From Nitrososphaerota archaeon (GTDB taxonomy: Archaea; Thermoproteota; Nitrososphaeria; Nitrososphaerales; CADDZS01), in contig JAJPHP010000070.1 in NCBI GenBank assembly GCA_021325255.1, forward strand, positions 1-64,000: 64,000 nt of DNA. The letters run 5' to 3'. The notes under the pieces were generated by a model. That model saw only the letters and a program-made list of their open reading frames with translations. It did not search any database and was not told the origin of the DNA. The position numbers and the translations under genes were made by a program. Positions 44,036 to 52,642 of the stretch are shown here, in pieces (the stretch's first letter is position 1; each line of letters opens with the position of its first letter).

Positions 44036-44428
44036 TTACTCCACTACCCCTGTCGGATTGATTACGCGAAAGACTTGGGTTGCCTGTACCGGCAGACTCT
44101 GACTAGTCCCGCTGCTCTCGTAGCTCCCGGCCCAAGTAACATAGAGAGGACCAGACCCCTGTGTCGAAGACACGTTGTAATCAGCAAAATATGATCCCGT
44201 GCCGTAGATGTCCTGAATTGGTGTGAGCGTGGCTAGCGTAGTCGCCCTCTGCTGTCCCTCGTAGACCTTGCAGGCGAGGCCGGAAGGGTTGACCGGGCCA
44301 TCCCTTTCATGGAGAAAGAAAACCGAGAATCGTATTGTGCCTCCGGCCTCGATCTCTTTTGGGCACTTCAGCCTGACAAAGAAAAGACCATTGCCGGTCT
44401 TGATTGTTTTCTTGCTCATTCTGGGCAA
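44036..44428 (-). CDS. Beta-sandwich (Ig/MG2-like) small structural protein A
   Basis: This is a 130-residue protein resembling its neighbour at 44436-44804: IRFSVFFLHERDGPVNPSGLACKVYEGQ, GTGSYFADYNV and GPLYVTWAGSYESSG are all Ig-like strands. It could be a capsid decoration or fibre protein. TTG at 44428 follows a GGTGA element by 12 nt, while ATG at 44419 is the alternative start. The paralogue lies 7 bp upstream. Confidence 0.65.
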   Translation of the reverse strand: MPRMSKKTIKTGNGLFFVRLKCPKEIEAGGTIRFSVFFLHERDGPVNPSGLACKVYEGQQRATTLATLTPIQDIYGTGSYFADYNVSSTQGSGPLYVTWAGSYESSGTSQSLPVQATQVFRVINPTGVVE

Positions 44429-44435
44429 ATTTTAC

Positions 44436-44804
44436 CTAAATCACCTTCACGGGAAAAAGGAACTGAATCGAAGCCCCCGCATAAGTACCGTTCCAAACCA
44501 ATGTGTACAAGCCAAGTGGTGCATCTGCAGGCACGACGTACTCGAATACGTACGCCCCGATGTCGCTGTTTCCCCATTGCACTAGGTTAGGGATGGCAAC
44601 CGGAGTGGCTCCCTGGATTGTCTTCCCCGAATAGATTGACGCACTGACGTTTGATGGAATTACAGGCCCGTCGGTTGTATGATAGAAGAAGATGAAAGCC
44701 CTCACAAGATCGCCTTGCTGGACAAAGATGGGGCATTCGATAAACGCGATTATATTGCCGCTCGTGATCGGCAAGGATTTTGGGGCAAATAGGTAACTAC
44801 TCAA
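44436..44804 (-). CDS. Beta-sandwich (Ig/MG2-like) small structural protein B
   Basis: This is a 122-residue paralogue of the neighbouring protein, with VRAFIFFYHTTDGPVIPSNV, GAYVFEYVVPADAPLG and YTLVWNGTYAG strands on the same scaffold. The pair suggests hetero-oligomeric decoration of the capsid or neck. TTG at 44804 has a GGTGA element 9 nt upstream, which decides the start. Confidence 0.65.
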   Translation of the reverse strand: MSSYLFAPKSLPITSGNIIAFIECPIFVQQGDLVRAFIFFYHTTDGPVIPSNVSASIYSGKTIQGATPVAIPNLVQWGNSDIGAYVFEYVVPADAPLGLYTLVWNGTYAGASIQFLFPVKVI

Positions 44805-44813
44805 GTCGTAGTC

Positions 44814-45206
44814 TCACCTATTTGTGGTCTGGTCCCACTGTCCCAAGTCGACGCCGACGAAATCCTGATCCGACTTTGCACCCTCACCAAAGAAACTACG
44901 TTGAAAGCTGTTTTTGAGAAACTCTTGAAACTCGCTCTCGATCAGAGTAATTACTGCCTGGAACTGGTTCTGCTCCTGCGGTGTGGCTCTCTTCAGGCGA
45001 AACCGTGCGGCAACCCATCTCGCTTCAATATCTGCAAGCTGCGTGGCAATCTCAGTTTGCAAGGGAAGTGAGGTATATCTCTGTAATCTCAGATTGATTA
45101 TTGAGTCAACGAGCGCGATCAGATTGTTTAGCTCGGTGTCATTAGTTGTCACAGCATAGGCGAGAGTCAACTCGTCCTTTACCTGATTCAGAGTTGCGTA
45201 TACCAT
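44814..45206 (-). CDS. Head-tail connector (gp6-like) protein
   Basis: This is a 130-residue, mostly helical protein: ATLNQVKDELTLAYAVTTNDTELNNLIALVDSIINLRLQRY matches the N-terminus of the gp6/DUF-type head-tail connectors (a D-x-x-L-x-x-LI pattern), followed by helices with ARWVAARFRLKRATPQEQNQF. It would form the ring below the portal. The position after the capsid and glycosyltransferase genes fits. Confidence 0.75.
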   Translation of the reverse strand: MVYATLNQVKDELTLAYAVTTNDTELNNLIALVDSIINLRLQRYTSLPLQTEIATQLADIEARWVAARFRLKRATPQEQNQFQAVITLIESEFQEFLKNSFQRSFFGEGAKSDQDFVGVDLGQWDQTTNR

Positions 45207-45209
45207 GCT

Positions 45210-46070
45210 CTAATTCTCCTCACTTGTGGCCACCACAATTTCTTGCTCCTTCCAATTCCTCTTTCGCATGGTCTCTCGATAAGCGATCCTTGCCTCGCCT
45301 CTCTTTCCTGCTCGCTTTGAACCAAAATTGTAAATCTTGAAATCACGAATCAAACTGTGTTCACTTACTGTATGCGTCGGAAACGCCGAATCAGTGACGA
45401 TCTCGTTCTTCAAGTTGAGAATTGTCCAGTGGTTTTCTCCGTAGTGTAGACCTGGTTCTACCCTGATAATGCGAGGCTTCCAGCCTGGATTGCCTTCTTC
45501 CTCTACCCAAACCCAGAAGATTTTGATATCCTCGTTGTTCCTGACGAAATCCAATCCAGCCTTGACATCGCCAATTGCAACTTCATCGCCGTCAATGATG
45601 AACGCGTAGGAACCAGAGGGGATGTACTCGAAGGTGAATTGTCTCTTTTCCACTTCGAGCATCGGCCCGAGTCCAAACTCTATGTCGAGGTAGACAAACT
45701 TCTGGAGGATTTGCAAATTGTCCTTGAAGTATTGCGGATCAAATCTCGAAGCGCTCTCTTGCACTATTTTGACAGTGTCATCTTCGGGTAGTTCAGGAAA
45801 ATCCAGGAACCTGCCGTCCAAGATCATCACGGCGTCAACATACATACAGATCGAATCAAACGAGCTGCGCAGATATTCTGCGTCGCGATAGGTGCAGTAA
45901 GAAGCAACTATCGGAACTTCTCTTTTTACAAAAAGGTATGGAGAGGTGGCCTCCTGAAGGGCTAGCCTTGAAGAGATCAGGTCCCGCATGAATACGATTG
46001 AGGCATCCCTGCCGAGACTGAACGCATCCAGGGCATTTCTTGCCCTTTTTTCTTTGGCTTGTTCCTCCAA
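45210..46070 (-). CDS. Glycosyltransferase-like protein inside the head module
   Basis: This is a 286-residue protein with a GT-A-type core: VPIVASYCTYRDAEYLRSSFDSI (nucleotide-binding strand region), then VDAVMILDGRFLDFPEL, and the acidic FIIDGDEVA segment, a DxD-like motif preceded by a hydrophobic strand. A cytosolic family-2-like transferase is likely; the sugar and acceptor are unknown. TTG at 46070 is the start. It lies between the capsid fusion and the connector gene, so it is expressed with virion genes. Capsid or tail glycosylation is the simplest guess. Confidence 0.65.
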   Translation of the reverse strand: MEEQAKEKRARNALDAFSLGRDASIVFMRDLISSRLALQEATSPYLFVKREVPIVASYCTYRDAEYLRSSFDSICMYVDAVMILDGRFLDFPELPEDDTVKIVQESASRFDPQYFKDNLQILQKFVYLDIEFGLGPMLEVEKRQFTFEYIPSGSYAFIIDGDEVAIGDVKAGLDFVRNNEDIKIFWVWVEEEGNPGWKPRIIRVEPGLHYGENHWTILNLKNEIVTDSAFPTHTVSEHSLIRDFKIYNFGSKRAGKRGEARIAYRETMRKRNWKEQEIVVATSEEN

Positions 46071-46118
46071 TTTGGCACGCCTCTTTGGTCTTGTTTCCAG
46101 TCGCCCAGCGATACCGCT

Positions 46119-48626
46119 CTAGGCTGTGTAAACATGTACTAGGGCGTTCGGCTGGAGTATTCCGCAAGCAACTCTGTGACTTGCAACGATGTACAAGGCG
46201 CGTTCGTCGATCTTTCGCCAGGTCTCGATCATGAGATCTCTCGAAATACCTAAGGCTGCTGTGCCACCGACGCCTAGTCCGTTCGGGTCGCCCTTTGCTG
46301 ATGCCTTCAGGAAGACCTGCGCGTGGTAGGTCGTGATTGCTGGCGAACCTGCCCCTGTTCCCGTCGGGACTTTCGTGCTTCTTACCACGTCAACGCCGTA
46401 TACCTGTGGAATGACAGCCTGCTGAATCGGCCCCACGCTCCCGAAGTATAGGTACTGTGAGATAGCAGTGTCCTTGAGCAGTGCGTCGTACTGCACTGGG
46501 TGGAGACAAGCAACGAGGTCGCCTGGTCCTATCGAGTAGCCTTTCTTCTGGATTTCTCTGAGAGCAGAAGCAAGCCTCTTTGCAGCAAAGGTCATGCTTG
46601 ACGTGATTGAGGATTCGCCAGATACTGATTCGTCGCCATACAACGTATCCGCCGGCGTCGCGCCATCGAGTGCAGTGAGAATTGTAGAGTCCTCGTCGAT
46701 GAGTGCCGCTGCCTGAAATGCCCGTTCGACTGCTTGAACGACATCAGGCGTTGCGGACTCCATGACCTGATAAGAAACTCTTTGTTTGCAACCCGTCTCT
46801 GATGGTGTTACAGAGATCTCGGAGATTGTCTGTGAAACATCGCTCGGAGCAGTGTCTTCGGTGAGGGATGCAAAGGCAGGGGTGGTTATTGTGGTAAAGT
46901 TTACCTGCTTGCTTCCCTTCGGAATTTCCTTTACTTGCACGAATCTCCTGAGATTCGCTGGCAGGTCCGGAGGCAGGACAATCATTGTCGGAGACCAGAT
47001 TTGACCGAGAGCGCCCGATGCGCCCGATGTCGCAATATCCTCCTGGACATTGATCATCGATCGCATGAACGCTGCGATCCTTTGAAACCTGGCCGTCTCT
47101 TTGACCGCGTGGTCCTCCACCGGTGTTCCGACGGTCTGCTCAGTCCCAGAAATCTTTGAATTGGGCTTTGGCAGTGGGGTAAGTTCTTTCAAGGACTGAC
47201 CAAAAGTATGAATGGTCTGCTTGAATTCTTCTACTCCCTCGAGCTTCACCGAAACGGAGATTGGTGCAGTCGAAGGTGCTGATTCCTTGACTGGTGTTGA
47301 CTGTTCACTAGGCTTAGTTACTACTTGTTCTGTTTGTGACAAACTGATTTGATCACTTTGAGAATGGTTTGTTACTGACCCGGCACTATCCTGAAGGAGC
47401 AGGGCAGGACGAGACGGTGCAACATGCGTGTTGTCCGTCGCGTTCTTCAAAGCGGTCATCAGGTCGGGTGCCTCGGTCGGGGTAACTGGAATACTCGAAC
47501 CGTTTTCGTGCAACTTTGGGGCAGGTTGGTTCGTAATGCTGAGGGGATTCTTGCTCTCTGGGTAATCCATCTGTGGTTTAACTTGTGCCTGAGGATTTCC
47601 GACGCCTACTGAATTCAAGTTAGGCATCATTGAGGGTATGTTTTCCTGCTCAGAACGCCTTGGATTCCGCGAGTGGTCTTCATTTGGATTGACCACAGGG
47701 TCGCTGTCCGCATCATCAGAGTCTGAACTCGGCCCGGACATCTTACCAATTGAAGGTTCAGTATTGCTCTGAGTTGGCGGCGGTCCCTGAATGCCGGCTT
47801 CATCTGTCGAGACCTCAATACCAACCTGCTTTGCTGCCGCTGCTAGTTTCCTGTGTGCGGCGGCTTTGGCTTGAGCCGGGATGTTGGTCTGAGGGAGACG
47901 CGCGAGGGCATTTCTGACGTGGGCGGGATCCACTTTTCCTGAAGCGTTTTTGAATGGAAGGTGTCTCAGACTCCTAGGCGTGGTCTTGCCTTCTTCGTCC
48001 TTTGCTCCGCCTGGCTCTATGTATGCAAAAGCGTCATCGGGCAGGTCGTTGATGTTTGCTGTGGAATATTCTGATTCTTTGGAGATGATTTGCTCAGAGA
48101 TTAGCCCTGGAACGAATACGGCAGATCTTGAGCCCTTATCCGACGCCTCTTTGAGAATCTGGGCGAGCGGATCTCCCGCAACATTATCCCTTGTGAGCAG
48201 CGCCAAAGCCCGAAAATGAAGGCTCGTTGGATACTCTGTATCTTGCTTGTTCTTTGAAGTGTCGAGGTAAAAGCCCTCTATTGACACGGTGTTGATTTCG
48301 CCGGAATCAATCAGATTTTTGATCTTTGGATCTTCGACCTGAATGATGCACTCAACTCGCCCTTCCTCGAAACGAGCAATGAGAACCTGATTTTCTGGGA
48401 AGTGGAGCGTCTCCTTTGGGTTGTGATTGACATTGAGAGGTCTTTCGGAGAGCGACGCAGCGGCCCTTGAAAGTTCCTCGGACGTATACACGCGACCGTT
48501 ACGATTCTTAATGTCGGCATTGCTTGCTATTACTCGATAATAGCACGTGCCGTCATTTTCAAACTCTTTCATTATAGGCCAGATTTGCTCTGCCCATTGG
48601 AACGATTCAAGAAGTACGCTTTTCAT
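46119..48626 (-). CDS. Prohead protease-scaffold-major capsid protein fusion (HK97 fold)
   Basis: This is an 835-residue polyprotein. Residues 1-175 are the prohead protease: NVNHNPKETLHF carries the catalytic His 68 and GEINTVSIEGFYL the Ser 115. Residues about 195-280 contain a phage-type helical segment (DPAHVRNALARLPQTN, AAAHRKLAAAAKQVGIEV). The middle (about 290-510) is Pro/Ser/Gln-rich and disordered, probably scaffold. Residues about 513-835 form the HK97-type capsid domain (LGQIWSPTMIVLPPDLPANL, then YTGKI-like strands and RDLMIETWRKIDERALYIVASHRV). Protease and capsid are usually separate genes; here one gene encodes both and would need cleavage between them. A GGTGA element precedes the ATG at 48626. 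Confidence 0.85.
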   Translation of the reverse strand: MKSVLLESFQWAEQIWPIMKEFENDGTCYYRVIASNADIKNRNGRVYTSEELSRAAASLSERPLNVNHNPKETLHFPENQVLIARFEEGRVECIIQVEDPKIKNLIDSGEINTVSIEGFYLDTSKNKQDTEYPTSLHFRALALLTRDNVAGDPLAQILKEASDKGSRSAVFVPGLISEQIISKESEYSTANINDLPDDAFAYIEPGGAKDEEGKTTPRSLRHLPFKNASGKVDPAHVRNALARLPQTNIPAQAKAAAHRKLAAAAKQVGIEVSTDEAGIQGPPPTQSNTEPSIGKMSGPSSDSDDADSDPVVNPNEDHSRNPRRSEQENIPSMMPNLNSVGVGNPQAQVKPQMDYPESKNPLSITNQPAPKLHENGSSIPVTPTEAPDLMTALKNATDNTHVAPSRPALLLQDSAGSVTNHSQSDQISLSQTEQVVTKPSEQSTPVKESAPSTAPISVSVKLEGVEEFKQTIHTFGQSLKELTPLPKPNSKISGTEQTVGTPVEDHAVKETARFQRIAAFMRSMINVQEDIATSGASGALGQIWSPTMIVLPPDLPANLRRFVQVKEIPKGSKQVNFTTITTPAFASLTEDTAPSDVSQTISEISVTPSETGCKQRVSYQVMESATPDVVQAVERAFQAAALIDEDSTILTALDGATPADTLYGDESVSGESSITSSMTFAAKRLASALREIQKKGYSIGPGDLVACLHPVQYDALLKDTAISQYLYFGSVGPIQQAVIPQVYGVDVVRSTKVPTGTGAGSPAITTYHAQVFLKASAKGDPNGLGVGGTAALGISRDLMIETWRKIDERALYIVASHRVACGILQPNALVHVYTA

Positions 48627-48934
48627 TTTGAGATATTCACCTTAATTCCCGTTGATACCGAAGTTCTTAGGGCGACAATCTCCTCTTTTGTGATGGTGAG
48701 GTGTGTGCCACGCAGTTTGACAATGTGCCCCGATTCATCGCAGGCATATCGCGGATTGTTGATCCCGATTTTCTCATGCATCGGGATGATCCGCTTTTCC
48801 CTTGACTCGGCATGCCGGATGATTTGATCGAGCTGCTCCTGCACAAACCTTGCATGCGAAGAACACAGCAATCTGCCCTTGAACATGATTCTAACGGGCT
48901 CTTTGCAAAGTTGATCATAGACGCAGCGAGACAC
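48623..48934 (-). CDS. Hypothetical Cys-containing basic protein
   Basis: This is a 103-residue protein with CVYDQLCKEPVRIMFKGRLLCSSH at the N-terminus (a possible C-x5-C...C-x2-H zinc site) and a basic helical middle containing RHAESREKRIIPMHEK. It overlaps the capsid gene start by 4 bp. Function unknown; probably a small virion or regulatory factor. Confidence 0.65.
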   Translation of the reverse strand: MSRCVYDQLCKEPVRIMFKGRLLCSSHARFVQEQLDQIIRHAESREKRIIPMHEKIGINNPRYACDESGHIVKLRGTHLTITKEEIVALRTSVSTGIKVNISK

Positions 48935-48936
48935 GC

Positions 48937-49794
48937 CTAGTTCGTCCTCCTTCTGCGCCTTAGCAACAGCGTAGAGCCGACTGCAACACCTGCTACCAAG
49001 ACTGCTACGGCAACGTAACCAATTGGAGCGCTCGTTGTAGGCGTTGGGCTCTGCCGCTGTGCCAGCGTAATTGTAACGTTTTGCCCTCCAATGAAACGCA
49101 CGTACAGCATCCTGCTCGACGAATCCCAGAACCAGCCCGTATCGGTCTTGGCTTGATTTAGATCAGAGAGGGTGGAATACTGCGGAATAGCTCCTGAGTC
49201 TGAAGCATTGACAGAAGCTATCGGAAGACTCGAGTTTACGACGAACCATTGGCTTGAGTTCGGAACTGAGTCTGTCACGAGGAAAGAGCTAAAGAGAAGC
49301 TGCCCGGAAGTGGACACGATACCTGCAGCAACAATGCCAGCAGTTCCGCTGCTGTTCGAGAGTGTAATAGTGCTTGTCAGGAAGGTTGTGGTGGTGCTGG
49401 TGTTAGAGTAAGCGGTAATCGTCGTATTGACCGTGACAGTGGGAGACAGGAGTGTCGAAGTAGTGTATGTCAGCCCGGTGAACGTTGTCCAAAATGTCGT
49501 CAGGAGGGTAGTCGTCGTGAAAGTAGCGTAGATCACGGTGGTATTCGTCACGGTTATGGTGGTGTCCGGTAGCGTCACCGTGTTCGTGAAAGTGCTCGTG
49601 ACCGGACTGGTGACAGTCCTCGTTTGCGTTATCACGGTGGTTACAGGGTTAGTCTGCGTTAGGAAGGTGGTCTCGGTAGAGGTGATTGTAGAGGATCCCG
49701 CCATTCCTGCGTAGGCAATATATCCCCCAAATGCAAGAAAGCCGACAAAAACGCAAGCAATCGGAATAATAATTCGATGAGGAGGACTGATCAA
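48937..49794 (-). CDS. Thr-rich membrane-anchored surface-type protein
   Basis: This is a 285-residue protein with an N-terminal hydrophobic helix (about residues 8-30), a Thr-rich stretch of 110 residues with repeated TTTI, TVTL and TTFLT units, then a beta-sandwich-like domain (about 145-245) and a second hydrophobic helix with the basic end RRRRRTN. The topology suggests a single- or double-pass membrane protein with a heavily O-glycosylated stalk, like archaeal surface glycoproteins. It lies between a wHTH regulator and capsid genes, so it is a viral gene; a role in envelope association or superinfection exclusion is speculation. Confidence 0.75.
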   Translation of the reverse strand: MISPPHRIIIPIACVFVGFLAFGGYIAYAGMAGSSTITSTETTFLTQTNPVTTVITQTRTVTSPVTSTFTNTVTLPDTTITVTNTTVIYATFTTTTLLTTFWTTFTGLTYTTSTLLSPTVTVNTTITAYSNTSTTTTFLTSTITLSNSSGTAGIVAAGIVSTSGQLLFSSFLVTDSVPNSSQWFVVNSSLPIASVNASDSGAIPQYSTLSDLNQAKTDTGWFWDSSSRMLYVRFIGGQNVTITLAQRQSPTPTTSAPIGYVAVAVLVAGVAVGSTLLLRRRRRTN

Positions 49795-50138
49795 ATCAAA
49801 TTCGCCTCCTCGAAGACTTGCCTTATCACAGGCTCAATGGTTGAATTTAGGCGAAGATATTCGACGACGAACTGCTTGCCTTTCTCGCTCAGAGAATATG
49901 CAGTATGAACACCTTTTCTATTCTCCGAGACCAATCCTTCCTTTTCAAGAAGCTTAAGATAACGAACGAGGCTGCTCCAAGATACGTTGGCGGCGTAGAT
50001 GATCGCACTGTTCCTTTTGTAGCCTCTATCAATGGCGAGAAGAATGTCGCATAATATTTCCCTTCGCGACCGTCTTTCGCCACGTTGTTTCTCAAGGAAA
50101 GGGGGCTTGGTCTGCTCAGATTCATAGAAAATTGACAT
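49791..50138 (-). CDS. Winged helix-turn-helix transcriptional regulator
   Basis: This is a 115-residue protein: EILCDILLAIDRGYKRNSAIIYAANVSWSSLVRYLKLLEKEGLVSENRKGVHTAYSLSEKGKQFVVEYL reads as the archaeal wHTH family with DNA-binding helices and a wing. The N-terminus is Lys/Arg-rich. It overlaps the Thr-rich gene by 4 bp and is followed by the portal stop 2 bp away, so it is within the structural operon. It may act as an early-late switch. Confidence 0.8.
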   Translation of the reverse strand: MSIFYESEQTKPPFLEKQRGERRSRREILCDILLAIDRGYKRNSAIIYAANVSWSSLVRYLKLLEKEGLVSENRKGVHTAYSLSEKGKQFVVEYLRLNSTIEPVIRQVFEEANLI

Positions 50139-50139
50139 T

Positions 50140-52632
50140 TTAGGCGGGACCTCCCACTTTCTTTAAGACGGTTGGATTGACAGGTTGCTCCTGTCCCACT
50201 TGACTGGGAGCTAATCCCTGCGCGTTGGCTTGCGTGTTGGGGTTCATTGAAGGGGAAATGAGGCCGACCTGAGGGACTGCGGTTCCTGCGCCGTTTCCAG
50301 TAGGGGATTCAGGCCCTGTTCCAGTTGGAATCGCAATTTGCTGGCTCGTTCCAACGGTGGCGGTCGGCATTGCCTGATTCAGTGTGGTGTCATCGTCAAG
50401 CTCCCAGCCCACTTTACGTAGAATCTTACGCGCTTCCGAGACGGTGATTAGTTTGCGATCAAAGAATTGCCAAACGTCTTGAAGCTGGTAATCAGGCTCG
50501 GTCTTTGAACCCCAGTGGAGTTCTATCTTTGCTTTCTTTGGGTCGAGACCCGCCTGAATGATGATCCTATCATAAAGTTCAGTCTCGATTGCGTGCTTCA
50601 ACCTGAGCTGAAGGTCCTTGACAATGAGACCGCCTAATTCTTCGGCGACTCTTGCCGAGTTCCCTTGAATTGTTGGCTTGCCGTTGCGCATGGTTAGGAA
50701 AAGATGGTTCTTGACTGTGAAACAATAGACCTTGCCCTTGTAGCTCTCAAGCTTGGCGAAACCCCGACTTAGTTTGGTCTCGTGCCTTTGTGAGTAATGA
50801 ATTGAGACCCTGTACATTTGCATCCTGACATGGTCTGTTCGTGGATCTTGCGACCTATGGATGAATGCATCATAGCCGATTCGCATCGCAATTTCTTGGA
50901 CATCCTGCGCTAATCCTTCCGACACTGTAAAGTACGAAGCGGTGAATCGGTTGTCTCGCGAGTCTCGCGTTCCGTCGCATTCAAGTAGCGCATCAAGCAA
51001 AACGCAAAGCTGTTCTCGTGGCAGCTCAATGTACTTTCTGGGCAGCCGCTTGTTCGCGACACCTTTTCCGCATTCAAGCATGGCGTTGATGAGTCGCTTT
51101 CCACCTCGAACCGCGAACTCGATGGCATTGTATCTTCGGTCAGGATATTCGCTGAACGGGATACCAAGTTCCTTCAAGCATCTGCGCATGTTCTCGATTG
51201 TGGATGGTTTCTTTTGGCTAAGCGATACCCCTTGGAGTGAGCCGTTTTGCGAATTGACTCTGATTGCGCCTTCGGTGACATAGTAGGCAACAAACCTGAG
51301 CCAAGGCTCTGCTCTAAATTCAACCTCTAAGGCTTGGTTCGCACTGAGGCCATTGCCTGAGACGCCCGGGACCGTGAAAGTCTCTTTTCCTTCGCTTTGA
51401 GGCCAATCGCCATTCGTCTTGAAGTAAATCTGGTCTTTGATCGCAACATATGAGGCAGGAGCTTTGTTCCAGTATCGGGTACGGAAGTACATCGTATGAC
51501 CAGGCGTCACAAGAACATCGCAATTTGCGGTTCTGAAATGCAACATTTCTCCGTCGTAGTCATAGATTAACCGTGCTTCTGGAACGTAGAACTCTATTCT
51601 TTCCGTGTCCGGGTTGAAGGTTGCAATCCTTTCATTTTCGCCGATTTGCCAAAAGTGCTTCCAGCCGTTTTCGGTGAGTGTCAGAGTGTCCTCCGAATAG
51701 CATGCCTCGGTGTATCCGGAAGAATTCAACAGATTGTTGATTGGAGTTTGAAGGCCGGCCTGGAACCTCTTATCTAGGAAGACAATGAGATTAGCAATAC
51801 CTTGAGCTGGACCGCCCTGCTCTGTTGCGACATTTACTTTGGTATTCGTACTGAAAGAAGCGTCAACATCGGGGTCTTTCAACGCCTGCGTGTATGTTTG
51901 GACGAGTTCGTCTCCCGCCTCTGGAAAAGAGAAGATGCTTCTGGGAACTCCCTTCCTGTGGATCATGCGGTAGATGTCGAATTCAAGAGAGGCTTTCACG
52001 CGGTACAGCGCTGGGATTGGTTGGCCGCGAATGTCAACGCGTGGAGAAACAAGCGGCTGTATCAATCCTCGTCCGTAGGCTTCCCTGTCAACCTGGAGCC
52101 AAGGGATGTGAATAATCGTGTCAGGATCGAGATTGTTGATCCGCCCACCAAGGAGTTGTTGAATCTGATTTATGTCTCCGACCTCGTTGCGGTAAATTTT
52201 GTAGATCGAAGAAAGCTCGACCTGATTCAGCAGTTGGAGATTCAGAGGCGTAAGCATTTCGATGAAGGTGTTGCCGCCGTACAGCAGCTCCTTGGTTACG
52301 ATGCGAAGAAGCTCTGCTAGCCCCTTCTCTCCCCTTCTGTTACCCCAACGGATTGAGCGATTGAAATCCTCGACAAGATCTACGACCTTGCCGTTCCAGT
52401 AGTCTTCATCACCTGTTACATAGAAACCCTGCGATAGCGCTGCATTGGAGATGAAGTTGATCGCATTGAAGATATCCTCATCGTGTAGGTAGGCATCGAT
52501 ACATGCCCTAATGTTCTCGGGCTGGTATTCGCCAGTTGCAACACGGTAGTTGGGAACGATAATTGCATTTTCTCTTGTCTGCTTCGCTTGAGTTCTCGAA
52601 AACCAAAGCGAAATCCAATCCCTGAAATTCAA
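50140..52632 (-). CDS. Portal protein with in-frame intein
   Basis: This is an 830-residue precursor. Extein 1 (1-310) and extein 2 (659-830) join to a portal of 482 residues. The segments IRACIDAYLHDEDIFNAINFISNAALSQGF and LLYGGNTFIEMLTP match phage portal proteins, and LQTPINNLLNSSGYTEA continues into SARVAEELGGLIVKDL after intein removal. The C-terminus is Pro/Gln-rich. TTG at 52632 has a GGTGA element 10 nt upstream. The portal is the dodecameric DNA channel at the capsid vertex. The intein is annotated separately. Confidence 0.9.
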   Translation of the reverse strand: MNFRDWISLWFSRTQAKQTRENAIIVPNYRVATGEYQPENIRACIDAYLHDEDIFNAINFISNAALSQGFYVTGDEDYWNGKVVDLVEDFNRSIRWGNRRGEKGLAELLRIVTKELLYGGNTFIEMLTPLNLQLLNQVELSSIYKIYRNEVGDINQIQQLLGGRINNLDPDTIIHIPWLQVDREAYGRGLIQPLVSPRVDIRGQPIPALYRVKASLEFDIYRMIHRKGVPRSIFSFPEAGDELVQTYTQALKDPDVDASFSTNTKVNVATEQGGPAQGIANLIVFLDKRFQAGLQTPINNLLNSSGYTEACYSEDTLTLTENGWKHFWQIGENERIATFNPDTERIEFYVPEARLIYDYDGEMLHFRTANCDVLVTPGHTMYFRTRYWNKAPASYVAIKDQIYFKTNGDWPQSEGKETFTVPGVSGNGLSANQALEVEFRAEPWLRFVAYYVTEGAIRVNSQNGSLQGVSLSQKKPSTIENMRRCLKELGIPFSEYPDRRYNAIEFAVRGGKRLINAMLECGKGVANKRLPRKYIELPREQLCVLLDALLECDGTRDSRDNRFTASYFTVSEGLAQDVQEIAMRIGYDAFIHRSQDPRTDHVRMQMYRVSIHYSQRHETKLSRGFAKLESYKGKVYCFTVKNHLFLTMRNGKPTIQGNSARVAEELGGLIVKDLQLRLKHAIETELYDRIIIQAGLDPKKAKIELHWGSKTEPDYQLQDVWQFFDRKLITVSEARKILRKVGWELDDDTTLNQAMPTATVGTSQQIAIPTGTGPESPTGNGAGTAVPQVGLISPSMNPNTQANAQGLAPSQVGQEQPVNPTVLKKVGGPA
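50659..51702 (-). other. Intein with LAGLIDADG endonuclease inserted in the portal gene
   Basis: It encodes 348 residues (311-658 of the precursor). The N-terminal splicing motif is CYSEDTLTLTENGWK (Cys 1, block A) and block B is CDVLVTPGHTM. Two LAGLIDADG-like blocks, LRFVAYYVTEGAIRV and LLDALLECDGTRDSR, mark a homing endonuclease. The block F/G region reads KVYCFTVKNHLFLTMRNGKPTIQGN, followed by Ser as the +1 nucleophile. The penultimate residue is Gly instead of the usual His, so splicing may proceed slowly or by an alternative route. The insertion site is the conserved SGYTEA/SARVAEEL segment of the portal. Confidence 0.88.
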
Positions 52633-52642
52633 TTTGGAAGCA

